This document shows positions 44,807 through 53,481 of a stretch of DNA of 64,000 nt, in pieces; the stretch's first letter is position 1; each line of letters opens with the position of its first letter. The stretch spans positions 1 through 64,000 of the forward strand of contig JAHHID010000005.1 in assembly GCA_019359015.1 (NCBI GenBank), in the 5' to 3' direction. Below the pieces are notes generated by a model. It was not told where the DNA came from, ran no database searches, and was given only the letters and a program-made list of their open reading frames with translations. The position numbers and the translations under genes were made by a program. This stretch comes from Spirirestis rafaelensis WJT71-NPBG6 (GTDB taxonomy: Bacteria > Cyanobacteriota > Cyanobacteriia > Cyanobacteriales > Nostocaceae).

Positions 44807-45355
44807 ATGAGCCTTATGAGTACTATCGAAAAAATTGTGGAACAGTCTCTCCAGGATGGTTATCTTACACCAGCAATGGAAGCAGAAGTCGGGCGGATCT
44901 GTGATAACGCCAGCGAACTTTCAATTGAAGAGTACATGGCATTAGATCGGCTTATGGGAGCGCTATTGACAGGTGAGGTAGTGGCGGTACCTCGCAAAGA
45001 ATTCATTAATGTTATGGAAGAATTGGTACTGACCGAGGCGATCGCTAGAATAGCAGAAATTGAAGCTACTAGCGAAACTTCTCTTGATGTCGGAGATATT
45101 GCCGCTTATGCCCTCAACCGTCTTCCCCCCCTGTATGCAACTACAGAAGAAGGTGCTAACTATCAACGCCAACGTGCTCAAGCAGAACTTCAGCAATTAA
45201 TCGCCCAGCAAATAGGCGAGGCGATTTCCCGTTATTTGGATCGACCAAATTTCTTCCCAGAACGGCAAGCCATAAACAAAAATAGTGGTAATGACATTCT
45301 GCAACAAGTCAGTACTTTACTCCAAGCATGTGCCCCTAACTTTGAACAAAAATAA
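44807..45355 (+). CDS. ComFB family protein
   Basis: 182 aa from ATG 44807 (ATG 44816 also possible). The ComFB domain covers residues about 75-130 (MEELVLTEAIARI, DVGDIAAYALNRLPPLYATTEEGA). ComFB proteins in cyanobacteria bind cyclic di-nucleotides and are linked to competence and motility; only the Bacillus relative is named for late competence. It stands alone between the M23 and L,D-transpeptidase genes. Confidence 0.8.
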   Translation: MSLMSTIEKIVEQSLQDGYLTPAMEAEVGRICDNASELSIEEYMALDRLMGALLTGEVVAVPRKEFINVMEELVLTEAIARIAEIEATSETSLDVGDIAAYALNRLPPLYATTEEGANYQRQRAQAELQQLIAQQIGEAISRYLDRPNFFPERQAINKNSGNDILQQVSTLLQACAPNFEQK

Positions 45356-45384
45356 TATTCAATAGTCCAAAGTCAACAGTCCAT

Positions 45385-45430
45385 TAACTCTTGACTTTTG
45401 ACTTTTGACTTTTGACTGTTAACTTTTAAC
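45385..45430. repeat. TTTTGAC heptanucleotide repeat
   Basis: Four near-perfect copies of TTTTGAC (45388-45418) plus degenerate flanks lie between the two convergent genes. No hairpin terminator is evident. Confidence 0.85.
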
Positions 45431-45433
45431 TCA

Positions 45434-46186
45434 TTATTCCCGTACTATCACGGTTGTCCCCAAACCCACCTGCTTGTATAGCATTCGCACATCAGGATTA
45501 CGCATTCTTAAGCAGCCATGAGATATAGCAGTTCCTATCACCTCAACATCTGGTGTGCCGTGAAAACCAATTTGATTGCGTCCATCTGACCAAAAACCAA
45601 TCCATCGGTCTCCCAAAGGACTATCAGTACCCGCTGCAAAGACTTGACCTGTAATCGGGTGACGCCACGCAGGATAGTGTTGCATATGCATCACTTGAAA
45701 AGAACCTGTGGGTGTTTCCCAACCCTTTTTACCAATAGCAATTGGGTAGCTGGCTATCACTTCATCTTTAGCATAAACATAGGCGCGGCGATCGCTTAAA
45801 TCTACCACCACTTGCGATTTGCCAGCCACGCTATTGGATGATTTTGGTTTAGCGAAATTCTGCGCTAAGAAAAACTTCGGCTTTGCAGAAGTTGGATTCT
45901 GTCTCGCTTGGTCTACCACCTGCCGACTATTCTTTGCTAACTGTGCTTCGCTTGTTGCATTTTTTCCCTCTTTTGCCGACTTAGCAGCAGGCATTGAAGA
46001 CAACGTAGATGCACTTGCTGCGGATGAAGCCATTGTCGGATCTCGCTGCAACCTAGTAGAGGCTGACTCCTCAAATTGCCGTTGTGCTGCAATCATGCGC
46101 CAATGCACAGCTAGAGATAAGATTGCAGTGCCAAAACAGAGCAACATGACCATACGAGCTACAGATTCATTTCTTCCCATCGTCAT
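45434..46186 (-). CDS. L,D-transpeptidase (YkuD/ErfK)
   Basis: 250 aa from Met at 46186 (or 46180); the open frame extends further 5' but that part is not protein-like. An N-terminal membrane anchor (about 8-28), a Ser/Ala-rich linker, then a YkuD domain with IGFHGTP and the catalytic SHGCLRM (Cys nucleophile). It should form 3-3 cross-links in peptidoglycan or anchor proteins to it. With M23 peptidase and class D beta-lactamase-like protein nearby, the area is rich in wall enzymes. Confidence 0.88.
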   Translation of the reverse strand: MTMGRNESVARMVMLLCFGTAILSLAVHWRMIAAQRQFEESASTRLQRDPTMASSAASASTLSSMPAAKSAKEGKNATSEAQLAKNSRQVVDQARQNPTSAKPKFFLAQNFAKPKSSNSVAGKSQVVVDLSDRRAYVYAKDEVIASYPIAIGKKGWETPTGSFQVMHMQHYPAWRHPITGQVFAAGTDSPLGDRWIGFWSDGRNQIGFHGTPDVEVIGTAISHGCLRMRNPDVRMLYKQVGLGTTVIVRE

Positions 46187-46387
46187 CGCATTTATTGTTT
46201 CTGCTTTATGAACAGTTATGAAAAATTCACAAATAATTATCCGTTTCCTTATGAATATCCCAATATCAGTGGGCAAACTAGGGCTATGTAGGCTATTCCA
46301 GCAGAAAAACTTTGTTGAAAAACCTCGTTTTCAGGAACTCTGGAACTATAGCAATCAATCATTAATGGTGTGGGTGAGAGAAAAGTC

Positions 46388-46540
46388 ATGTTTGAAAAAT
46401 TATTGCTAGCGGTCACAATTACATTTTCCCTTAATTTCTTTTTGCAAGTTCGCGTACCTGATCAAAGTAGTGCTGATACTAGTTATGAGCTACATACACA
46501 AACTCCACCAACGATTTTGGCAACGATGCGGAAAAAATAA
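46388..46540 (+). CDS. small hydrophobic-leader protein, 50 aa
   Basis: ATG 46388 with GAGAGAAAAG upstream opens a 50-codon frame: a hydrophobic leader (LLLAVTITFSLNFFLQV) and a polar Ser/Thr/Pro tail ending TMRKK. It looks like a small membrane or secreted peptide. The family is not recognised. It is 200 bp after the start of the divergent L,D-transpeptidase. Confidence 0.5.
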   Translation: MFEKLLLAVTITFSLNFFLQVRVPDQSSADTSYELHTQTPPTILATMRKK

Positions 46541-47257
46541 CAGTCATGGTAGCTACAGTCGCTGAAAATGGCAAGATAAACAAAGAATAAGCATACAAAT
46601 GTGAGAAAATAGAAAATCCATTCTTGTCTACGGACACTTTGCGGCAAGAGCGAAAAATAAGCAAAGTTCTCATGCCTGAGGGCAATCTGCCCTATCTTTA
46701 TTGAAACTTTTCCACTAACTTGTCAACCGTAGATGGTCATTTTTTAATATTGCACACTGCTAAGTAATATTACTGTACAACTTTCCAGTGAAAGAGAACA
46801 GATAAAGAAGCGGCTATTCCGGCGATGAAAACAATAATTTTCATTTGATTTAGCCATAAGTATAGCCATCCTTGATAGACAGCAAAACAACATAGATAAA
46901 TCTTGTTCTCACTGTCTAAAAAAAGATAATATCTTAATAATTTAAAGAGTCACAACCTTTGCTATATAAGAGATTATCCAACTTATCACTACTTTTGTGA
47001 CTTGAGATAACTTCCTTGATTATCTTACAGCTTGTTGCCCAAAACTAGTTCTTCACAAAATAAGTGCCAGAGCGTATACAACCAAATAAATATTCAGCAG
47101 CATTTTTGATTAGAAGTGACAAAAAAATGCTCTGATTAGCATTGCATATTCATAATAGTTTACTATTGTTCCAGTCAGAAATCCGTCACTCACCAGAGGA
47201 ACTTCTTACTGATTAGCAGGTCTAATAGATAGGGATGTTCTAAAGTCAGTGCGTTCT
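46541..47257. other. long AT-rich gap upstream of the ECF sigma gene
   Basis: 717 bp without a convincing gene. A tiny minus-strand frame at 46770-46844 would give a 24-aa hydrophobic peptide (MKIIVFIAGIAASLSVLF...), without a clear RBS. The rest is AT-rich and probably holds the sigma-factor promoter and perhaps a long leader. Confidence 0.4.
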
Positions 47258-47914
47258 ATGAGTCAATCGATTCCTGTATCCTGGTCAACGGTTGATGCGA
47301 GGCTTCCAGAAGCGTCGGTGCAAGTTGACAAACTCTCTAATCACGATTTAATTTTACGCTGTCAAACTGGACTGCGCCCAGATCGTGTTGCGTTTGCGGA
47401 ACTTATGCGCCGCTTTCAGACTCAAGTTGATAGAGTTTTATACCACCTCGCTCCTGATTGGGCTGACAGAGCGGATTTGGCTCAGGAAGTTTGGATTCGG
47501 GTATATCGGAATGTTAACCGATTACAAGAGCCAGCTAAGTTCCGGGGCTGGTTAAGCCGTATTGCCACAAACTTGTTTTACGATGAGTTACGCAAACGTA
47601 AGCGTGTTGTTAGTCCCTTGTCGCTCGATGCTCCCCGTGCCGTAGAGGACGGCGAGATGGATTGGGAAATAGCTGGAGATACCCCAGGACCTGAAGAAGA
47701 GCTGACAACTAGAGAATTTTACGAGCAACTACGCTCCGCGATCGCCGATTTACCAGAGGTATTCCGCACTACAATTGTTCTGAGAGAAATCGAAGGAATG
47801 GCATACGAAGAAATTGCCGAAATCACCGGTGTTTCATTGGGAACCGTTAAGTCGAGAATAGCCAGAGCTAGATCCCGATTACAAACTCAGTTGCAGAATT
47901 ATTTAGATTCGTAA
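47258..47914 (+). CDS. ECF-type sigma factor (SigG-like)
   Basis: 218 aa from ATG 47258 (GTG 47249 possible). Region 2 is at about 40-105 (FAELMRRFQTQVDRVLYHLAPDWADRADLAQEVWIRVYRNV), region 4 at about 150-215 (LPEVFRTTIVLREIEGMAYEEIAEITGVSLGTVKSRIARARSRL). It resembles group 3/ECF sigma factors of cyanobacteria that respond to envelope stress. The next gene looks like its anti-sigma factor. Confidence 0.88.
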   Translation: MSQSIPVSWSTVDARLPEASVQVDKLSNHDLILRCQTGLRPDRVAFAELMRRFQTQVDRVLYHLAPDWADRADLAQEVWIRVYRNVNRLQEPAKFRGWLSRIATNLFYDELRKRKRVVSPLSLDAPRAVEDGEMDWEIAGDTPGPEEELTTREFYEQLRSAIADLPEVFRTTIVLREIEGMAYEEIAEITGVSLGTVKSRIARARSRLQTQLQNYLDS

Positions 47915-48076
47915 ATAACAGTATCTCTTTTTGCTCTGCTACAATAGCAGCGTTTAATGATTTCTGTGAAAATTTAAGATAATTTTAGAATGCTTCTGCC
48001 GCCAGGAGAAAAATTGATTAATTTCTCATCCCTGTCCGCTCGTTTAACCCGTGTTGGAATTGGTAATAATGTTAAG

Positions 48077-48685
48077 ATGACTACTGATTCTCAGTTTTAC
48101 GATCGCTCTGATTTGCAAGAAGAGGAAAATTTGCAAGATGGAGTTAAACAAACCAATGAATCTACGGGTGCTATGGATATGGTGAAGCGCGATCGCTTCG
48201 AGTTATTAAGTGCTTACCTCGATGGTGAGGTGACAGCTGCCGAACGCAAGCAAGTTGAACAATGGCTGGCAAATGATGCCTCAGTCAAATTATTGTATGC
48301 TCGACTGTTAAAGCTACGGCAAGGCGCGCGGAATCTTCCCGTACCACAGCCAATGCAGCCAATAGAAGAAACAGTCCAGCAAGTAATGGCTTCTTTAGGT
48401 CGCCGTTCCCGGCTAGCATGGGTATGTGGAGGTACTGCCGTCGCCGCTTGCGTCATTAGTACGCTTTCTGGCTGGCTAGGTGGAGATTCCAGCATCACTC
48501 AAATGGCTATCAAACCTTCAATCGAACCGACACAACAGACGCCTTCGCCTGTTGCTGGCTCCCCATTGATGGTTGCCATCAATACTCCTGTCTTCCCCAT
48601 TCCCAAAACAGCAGAATCCTCTCCTAAAAATTCAGTTGACCGGGTTGCACCTCAACCAGAAAAGACTGAACAGGAACTAAATTAA
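48077..48685 (+). CDS. putative anti-sigma factor, single-span membrane protein
   Basis: About 202 aa from ATG 48077; ATG 47990 gives a 231-aa alternative. The N-terminal half (about 40-110: ELLSAYLDGEVTAAERKQVEQWLANDASVKLLYARLLKLRQ) resembles a zinc-less anti-sigma domain. One membrane helix (about 115-135: LAWVCGGTAVAACVISTLSGWL) separates it from a Pro/Ser/Thr-rich periplasmic tail. It lies 160 bp after the sigma gene on the same strand, as in many ECF/anti-sigma pairs. Confidence 0.75.
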   Translation: MTTDSQFYDRSDLQEEENLQDGVKQTNESTGAMDMVKRDRFELLSAYLDGEVTAAERKQVEQWLANDASVKLLYARLLKLRQGARNLPVPQPMQPIEETVQQVMASLGRRSRLAWVCGGTAVAACVISTLSGWLGGDSSITQMAIKPSIEPTQQTPSPVAGSPLMVAINTPVFPIPKTAESSPKNSVDRVAPQPEKTEQELN

Positions 48686-48733
48686 TTCAGCAGTTCAGGG
48701 GTTAACTGTTAATTCCGCTCTTTATAATTCAAT

Positions 48734-49156
48734 TCACAACGAATGCTCAACTGTTAAGCCGCAGCCACTCCACCAGCCATCATGGTGTAGTTGGATGCCA
48801 TTTAGTTGATAAACTTGGTTTTGGGTCATTAAATACACCCAAGCCATGCCAAGCGATCGCCCTTCTAGATCGTATATTTCAGTTTCTTGTCGATTGTAAA
48901 GGTTTTCTGACATTTGTCTTGAGGGCTGGTAATCTTCTAGTATGTCTAGGTTATTTAAAACCTTTGCATCAGCGAATGTCAGTAAATATCCGTATACGAG
49001 GCTATCTCCTAGCGTCATTGCTGGGTAGCCCATCGGCAAAGCAAACAATTTACCAAAAGTATAGGCTTTCTTCGCATCTACCACCTGAAGCGCACAGTAT
49101 CTTTGATAATTGACTTCACGTGGTTTAAGCGTGCCGTAAACAAACACTTTTAGCAT
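48734..49156 (-). CDS. gamma-glutamylcyclotransferase-like protein
   Basis: 140 aa. VFVYGTLKPREVNYQRY is the family's substrate-cavity motif and the acidic residue in NNLDILEDYQP is the catalytic candidate. AMAWVY-type beta-strand (GMAWVYLM) follows. It may cyclise gamma-glutamyl-amino groups. It is convergent with the anti-sigma gene, 48 bp apart. Confidence 0.85.
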   Translation of the reverse strand: MLKVFVYGTLKPREVNYQRYCALQVVDAKKAYTFGKLFALPMGYPAMTLGDSLVYGYLLTFADAKVLNNLDILEDYQPSRQMSENLYNRQETEIYDLEGRSLGMAWVYLMTQNQVYQLNGIQLHHDGWWSGCGLTVEHSL

Positions 49157-49512
49157 GAAAAATCCTGAATACTAATATTCTGCTCTTTTATTGTATTGAG
49201 TAAGTCATGTGTTATTGGATGCATATGATTGTATATCTTGCAATGCCAATTGCTCAAATTTTTTATTTTTATCTTTCGACGAAGAACAAGAGGAATTTTT
49301 AATTAAAAATTATTTGGATTTAGCAGAATTTTTTTGTTTATAATTATTCATTATTAAATTAACCTCCGCACTCACCTTCTTCTCTATCCTTATCAATTAG
49401 AGAAGATGCTGTCTATTTTTACTGTTATTGAGCCTACTGAAAGCTGCTGATTTTAGTTACCGGGTTGATGATATACAAGGCTACAGTCATGGAGATAAGC
49501 TAGGCGATCGCT
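49157..49512. other. AT-rich intergenic region
   Basis: 356 bp without a gene. AATTTTTAATTAAAAATT (49294-49311) is a perfect 18-bp palindrome in an AT-rich setting and could be a weak terminator or a DNA-binding site. Promoter of the minus-strand cyclotransferase lies at its left end. Confidence 0.45.
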
Positions 49513-50439
49513 TTATTTTTTATAAATTAAAAATACTGAACCAATAGTTCCGAGGTTTTCTACATATATTTTGTTATTGTAATACAATCCTGGAGACATA
49601 CCGCCATCAAATAACATTCCTTCCTGAATTTTACCTAAACAATTATTTTTCGCAACTCCTTCCAAAACATCATCAAATTTATCTGGAACCAATTCTTGAT
49701 TAACTTCAGATAAACTAATATCTGAATTAGCTTTTGAATCATTAACTAACAGAATTACATAACCTTTATTAGTTGTAGCGACTAAAGAACGATTAGTAGC
49801 TTCTTTACAAGCAAATTCTCCTAAATCTTGGCAAATATCTTTAAATTGCCCTTGACGATAAAATCTGCCATTACCACCGACTAAATTATAATTAAGAATA
49901 TCATTTTTTCTTCTTCCCGCTTGGATTGTAGCCGTTCTGTTTTTCGGTTCACCTCCTGATATACCAAAAGAAGACCGCTTATTTTTAAAGATTCCTGAAT
50001 ACTCTATCCCGCGAGAAATATTCAAACCTTGTGGTTTATTATCAGTTTCTATATAGTCAGCATTAATTGCAGCGATGGGTGTTTTTCCGTTTAATTTAGC
50101 GTTCTCGTTAGCGATTATTTCATGAAACTGTGTAGGGATATATTCTTTAAGCAATTTACCTTTATCATCTTTGGCGTAAAGATTATGAGCTAAACCGACA
50201 TTAACTTTAAAATCTAATTCTTCAGATTTGGGATTAAAAATAATTACATGATTGATACCTTTTGAGTCTTTATCACCTTGATTATTAGTTTTTAAGAACT
50301 CAAGACTGAATTTTGCATCGTCACCAAAGCAAGTTTTTTCAGCTTCAACTGCTGAATTGCGTTGCAAATTTTTACAGCTAGATAAGAAAGCGATCGCTAC
50401 TACAAAAATAGATAATAAAATTTTTATTTTCATCGACAT
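49513..50439 (-). CDS. phosphodiester glycosidase-like lipoprotein (DUF2233)
   Basis: About 308 aa from the second Met (50439); the open frame begins 19 codons earlier. Lipobox-like FLSSC near residue 22 suggests a lipoprotein. INADYIE (NA motif), LVGGNGRFYRQG and MLFDGGMSPGLYYN (DGG motif) place it with the protein at 42490-43290, from which it is quite divergent. Substrate unknown. Confidence 0.7.
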   Translation of the reverse strand: MSMKIKILLSIFVVAIAFLSSCKNLQRNSAVEAEKTCFGDDAKFSLEFLKTNNQGDKDSKGINHVIIFNPKSEELDFKVNVGLAHNLYAKDDKGKLLKEYIPTQFHEIIANENAKLNGKTPIAAINADYIETDNKPQGLNISRGIEYSGIFKNKRSSFGISGGEPKNRTATIQAGRRKNDILNYNLVGGNGRFYRQGQFKDICQDLGEFACKEATNRSLVATTNKGYVILLVNDSKANSDISLSEVNQELVPDKFDDVLEGVAKNNCLGKIQEGMLFDGGMSPGLYYNNKIYVENLGTIGSVFLIYKK

Positions 50440-50572
50440 ATTAAGAAAGCAAATTTTTCCATAACGCCCAAATTTATCACAAATTGGTAAAATCAAAAGG
50501 CTTATTTTTATTTTTGATGAGCGATGTAATGGTATTCAGATTTATCGCATTCGATAAATCTGAACTTTCCTT

Positions 50573-51430
50573 CTACAGTAAGCCCAAATCTTTCAGGCTA
50601 CGTCGTGTAATTTCAATTCGAGCAGGTGCGTCTGTTGGTTTATTCATGTCAATGGTTGTTGCGAAGAAATAGACATTTTTCTTCTGCTCTAAATAGCCAA
50701 CAAACCAACCCAATTCTGGTTTAGTGCTGTTTAACCATCCAGTTTTTCCTCGCAGTGTATAATCTGGAGTTTGTTCTCGCACCATAATATCTTTAACCAA
50801 ATCCATTGTCCGTTGCGAGAAGGGCAGCTTGTTTCGATATAACTTTTGCAAGAACTCAATCTGTAATGTGGGGGTAATTTTCAATGGTCCTTGCAACCAA
50901 AAGCGATCAATATCTTCTGCGGTGCCAATTTGACGGTTGCCATAACCTACTTTATCGATAAATTGCTGCATCCGCTCATGTCCTGCTCGACGTGCGAGAA
51001 CTTGATAAAACCAGACAGTTGAATCTTTAAAAGCTTGACGCAAATTCGTATCGTAATTCCAAACATCGGGATCTCGCTGAATTCCATCCCAGGTGAGGAC
51101 AGCGACATCATTCGGCATAATACCAGTTTCTAATGCGACCATTGCATTAAAAATTTTGAACGTTGAACCAGGAATCATTGCAGTCGCGTTACGTTGAGGA
51201 TTGTGTTCATAAGTGCGGTTGTTGTTCAAGTCGTAAATTAAGAGCGATCCTGAGAGTTTAAATTCTCGGAAATGTCGTCCCAAATCTGGTGCTTCCGCAA
51301 TTACTGGATGTTGAGTGATGGTGGAATTATTTTTAGCCAGAACACCCACCCCGAAACTTACCGCGATTAACAAAGTGATACATGCAACAATAAAGATAAT
51401 AAAGCGCGATCGCCACACACGAAGCAGCAT
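50573..51430 (-). CDS. class D beta-lactamase-like protein (OXA family)
   Basis: 285 aa. N-terminal membrane/signal segment (about 10-31). All class D signs are present: STFK (89-92) with PG before it, STV (137-139), YGN (163-165), W178 in FWLQGPL, and KTG (229-231). It would hydrolyse beta-lactams, or act as a relative of the sensor domain BlaR/penicillin-binding proteins. Native cyanobacterial class D enzymes are known. No repressor gene is beside it. Confidence 0.9.
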   Translation of the reverse strand: MLLRVWRSRFIIFIVACITLLIAVSFGVGVLAKNNSTITQHPVIAEAPDLGRHFREFKLSGSLLIYDLNNNRTYEHNPQRNATAMIPGSTFKIFNAMVALETGIMPNDVAVLTWDGIQRDPDVWNYDTNLRQAFKDSTVWFYQVLARRAGHERMQQFIDKVGYGNRQIGTAEDIDRFWLQGPLKITPTLQIEFLQKLYRNKLPFSQRTMDLVKDIMVREQTPDYTLRGKTGWLNSTKPELGWFVGYLEQKKNVYFFATTIDMNKPTDAPARIEITRRSLKDLGLL

Positions 51431-51641
51431 TTTTTCTCCTCACGAATATTAACAAGCAGGAAATAATACACCCTCGTTTTGCTGATTTCCGGATGGCAAT
51501 GAGCGGCAATAAAAGCCAAAAATAAAAATGCCAATATCATCTCCGCGCTCATTAAAACTAATAAAAACACTGCAATCGTCGTGGAAACGTTGCGACGGAA
51601 CGTCTCTATAATATGTGTGATTAAAGGACATAATATAAAAA
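51431..51641. other. gap between two minus-strand genes
   Basis: 210 bp of AT-rich DNA that must hold the promoter of the beta-lactamase-like gene. It overlaps short open frames that do not look like genes. The terminator of the upstream DUF4912 gene follows at 51642. Confidence 0.35.
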
Positions 51642-51670
51642 CCCCCGCTAAAGCATTACTATAGCGGGGG
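51642..51670 (-). terminator. intrinsic terminator of the DUF4912 gene
   Basis: CCCCCGCTA (51642-51650) pairs with TAGCGGGGG (51662-51670). Read on the minus strand the stem is followed by a T-run (TTTTTATATTATG), so it fits termination of the minus-strand gene that ends at 51720. Confidence 0.85.
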
Positions 51671-51719
51671 AAAAGCTTATATGTCGATTTTGGTTAATCC
51701 AAAATCCACGCATCCAAAA

Positions 51720-52982
51720 TTAAGAGAACCACTCGACAACAGCTTCTTCTTTGGTGTTGGTATTGCGAGATGGTGTCTCACGATTAAACTTCATTTGAAT
51801 CGACCGTGTTTGCTCACCATCAACAGCAACAGCCTTAATCGGATAGTCAATTAAACCATCCTGGAAGGACATCTGGAAGCGGAATGTACCATCTGGATTC
51901 AGCTTGATTGGACGACCGCCAATCGTTACGGTAGCATCAGGTTCGGTTGCACCGTAAACAATCAACTCAGCATCAGCAATTAACCAGAACTGACGCGGAC
52001 GGACTGGTACATCTCCAGAGAAGCCAACACCAGACATTCCCACACCAGACATGGTTAAACCAGATGCGGTAGGAACTGCCCACATACCTACTCCAGACGG
52101 GAATACGTAGGAACTGATGGTTTGTTCGTGTACGGAACTAGAAACTTGATGCATCGAGCCAAATATAGAACCAGCAACACGCATTGCTTCGGTAGACTCA
52201 GCCATGCCAAAGATTTGGTCATAGATGGGATTGCTACCGTTAACGTTACCGTTAGCGTTAGCGTATGCGGTTGTTTCGGCGATTTTCTTAGCTGGGGGAA
52301 CCAGTTCGTATTGAGTCTTTCCAGCCAAATCTTCTTCAAAGTTGACTGTGATGAAAACGTCTTCAATCCAGTCAGAAGGATAGACGGGAGGAATGTGTAC
52401 TGGTGCCGATCGCGCTAGGATCAACCAGCGACCATCAGCACAACGATAACCGATATCAAGCACATAATCGCGATCGCTCACTGGCACAGGTAAATACCAT
52501 TCCCGCGCTAATTCATCAGAAGGATATTCCTGAATGCTGTGGGGGCTTTGGTATTCAATATTGATGTCGGTAACATCATAAATCCGCAGTGCTAGCTGTT
52601 GTCCACCTTGGCGACGCAGTTCTTGTTTGTGTTCGTTGGAAACATCCCAGTAAGTGTAAGCCCACTGAGGATCTCGCGGCATCAGCACAATCCGGCTTTC
52701 ACCGTAACCAGCTGGCAAATCGGCAAGTCCTTCATCAACATCTGCCAAAGAGCCACCATTACGATCTATTTGACCTAATTCAAACTTTGCTGCTTCCACG
52801 GTTTCCTGTGCCTCCGGTGAACGAGATGGGGTGAGCGAAACTTTACTGCGCTGAACTTCTTGAATCGCTGCCAACAATTGCGATTTACGCATCCGGCTAT
52901 AGCGAGAGATACTATATTCGCTAGCAACTCTACGTAGTTGCCTTAGTGTCATCTCTTCTAGCGGTGGGCGTTCTTTTGCCAT
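51720..52982 (-). CDS. DUF4912 protein with SAP-like N-terminus
   Basis: 420 aa. The start (MTLRQLRRVASEYSISRYSRMRKSQLLAAIQ) resembles a Rho-N/SAP-like nucleic-acid-binding helix pair. Residues about 90-220 carry DUF4912 signs (ESRIVLMPRDPQWAYTYWDVS, RIYDVTD, DGRWLILARSAPVHIP). A Gly/Ser/Met repeat (SGVGMSGVGFSG) precedes the C-terminal beta domain, where GATEPDATVTIGGRPIKLNPDG is seen. Function unknown. It has its own terminator and a distinctive upstream region with two TGTCATGA-type operators. Confidence 0.75.
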   Translation of the reverse strand: MAKERPPLEEMTLRQLRRVASEYSISRYSRMRKSQLLAAIQEVQRSKVSLTPSRSPEAQETVEAAKFELGQIDRNGGSLADVDEGLADLPAGYGESRIVLMPRDPQWAYTYWDVSNEHKQELRRQGGQQLALRIYDVTDINIEYQSPHSIQEYPSDELAREWYLPVPVSDRDYVLDIGYRCADGRWLILARSAPVHIPPVYPSDWIEDVFITVNFEEDLAGKTQYELVPPAKKIAETTAYANANGNVNGSNPIYDQIFGMAESTEAMRVAGSIFGSMHQVSSSVHEQTISSYVFPSGVGMWAVPTASGLTMSGVGMSGVGFSGDVPVRPRQFWLIADAELIVYGATEPDATVTIGGRPIKLNPDGTFRFQMSFQDGLIDYPIKAVAVDGEQTRSIQMKFNRETPSRNTNTKEEAVVEWFS

Positions 52983-53481
52983 GATTTTGGCCTCCAGTAG
53001 TTTAAAAGGTAAATGATTTCCCCTGGCTAAAGAGTGGTGTCATAAATGCCATCCAATCCAGATGAACTTCTTATTCCTGACTCCTGGTTTTTGCCCAGTT
53101 TTAAGGTTTTTTTAGTCGGTTTTTAAATTAAGGTCTACTTCCTAGAAATTCCCTACAAATGCGATCAGCATTTATTTGGGATCGGAAAAGTCCCTTTGTT
53201 AATGAATATTAACTAACAAACCCGCACAGGGATCAAGGGGTCTCAAGACCTGTTTTTGTCGTTTTCACGAATTTATCAGCCATTTGGGGATCGCTAAGTC
53301 ATGTTTTCATGACATTAGGGTAATAATGCTTATTCTCTTAGCCATAAATCAACAGTTAATGTCATGATTTTATGACATTAAGCCTAAATCTAGTTATAAA
53401 GTTATATCTGCATATAACGATTTATGGATAATTGCTTCGATGAATCTCTTTATCCGCGTTTATGTGCGGTTCAAAATCAAA
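52983..53481. promoter_or_regulatory. long upstream region of the DUF4912 gene with two palindromic sites
   Basis: Two related inverted repeats are seen: GTCATG-TTTT-CATGAC (53298-53313) and TAATGTCAT-N6-ATGACATTA (53357-53380). They share TGTCATGA half-sites, and their centres are 63 bp apart, six helical turns. They lie 316-398 bp upstream of the DUF4912 start codon and just after the AEC gene end. A weak hairpin with a T-run (GGTCTCAAGACCTGTTTTT, about 53239) lies between. Confidence 0.6.

Noticed and set aside
46770-46844. 24-aa hydrophobic minus-strand peptide
   Set aside because: Too short and without a clear RBS to call as a gene; mentioned only in the gap entry.
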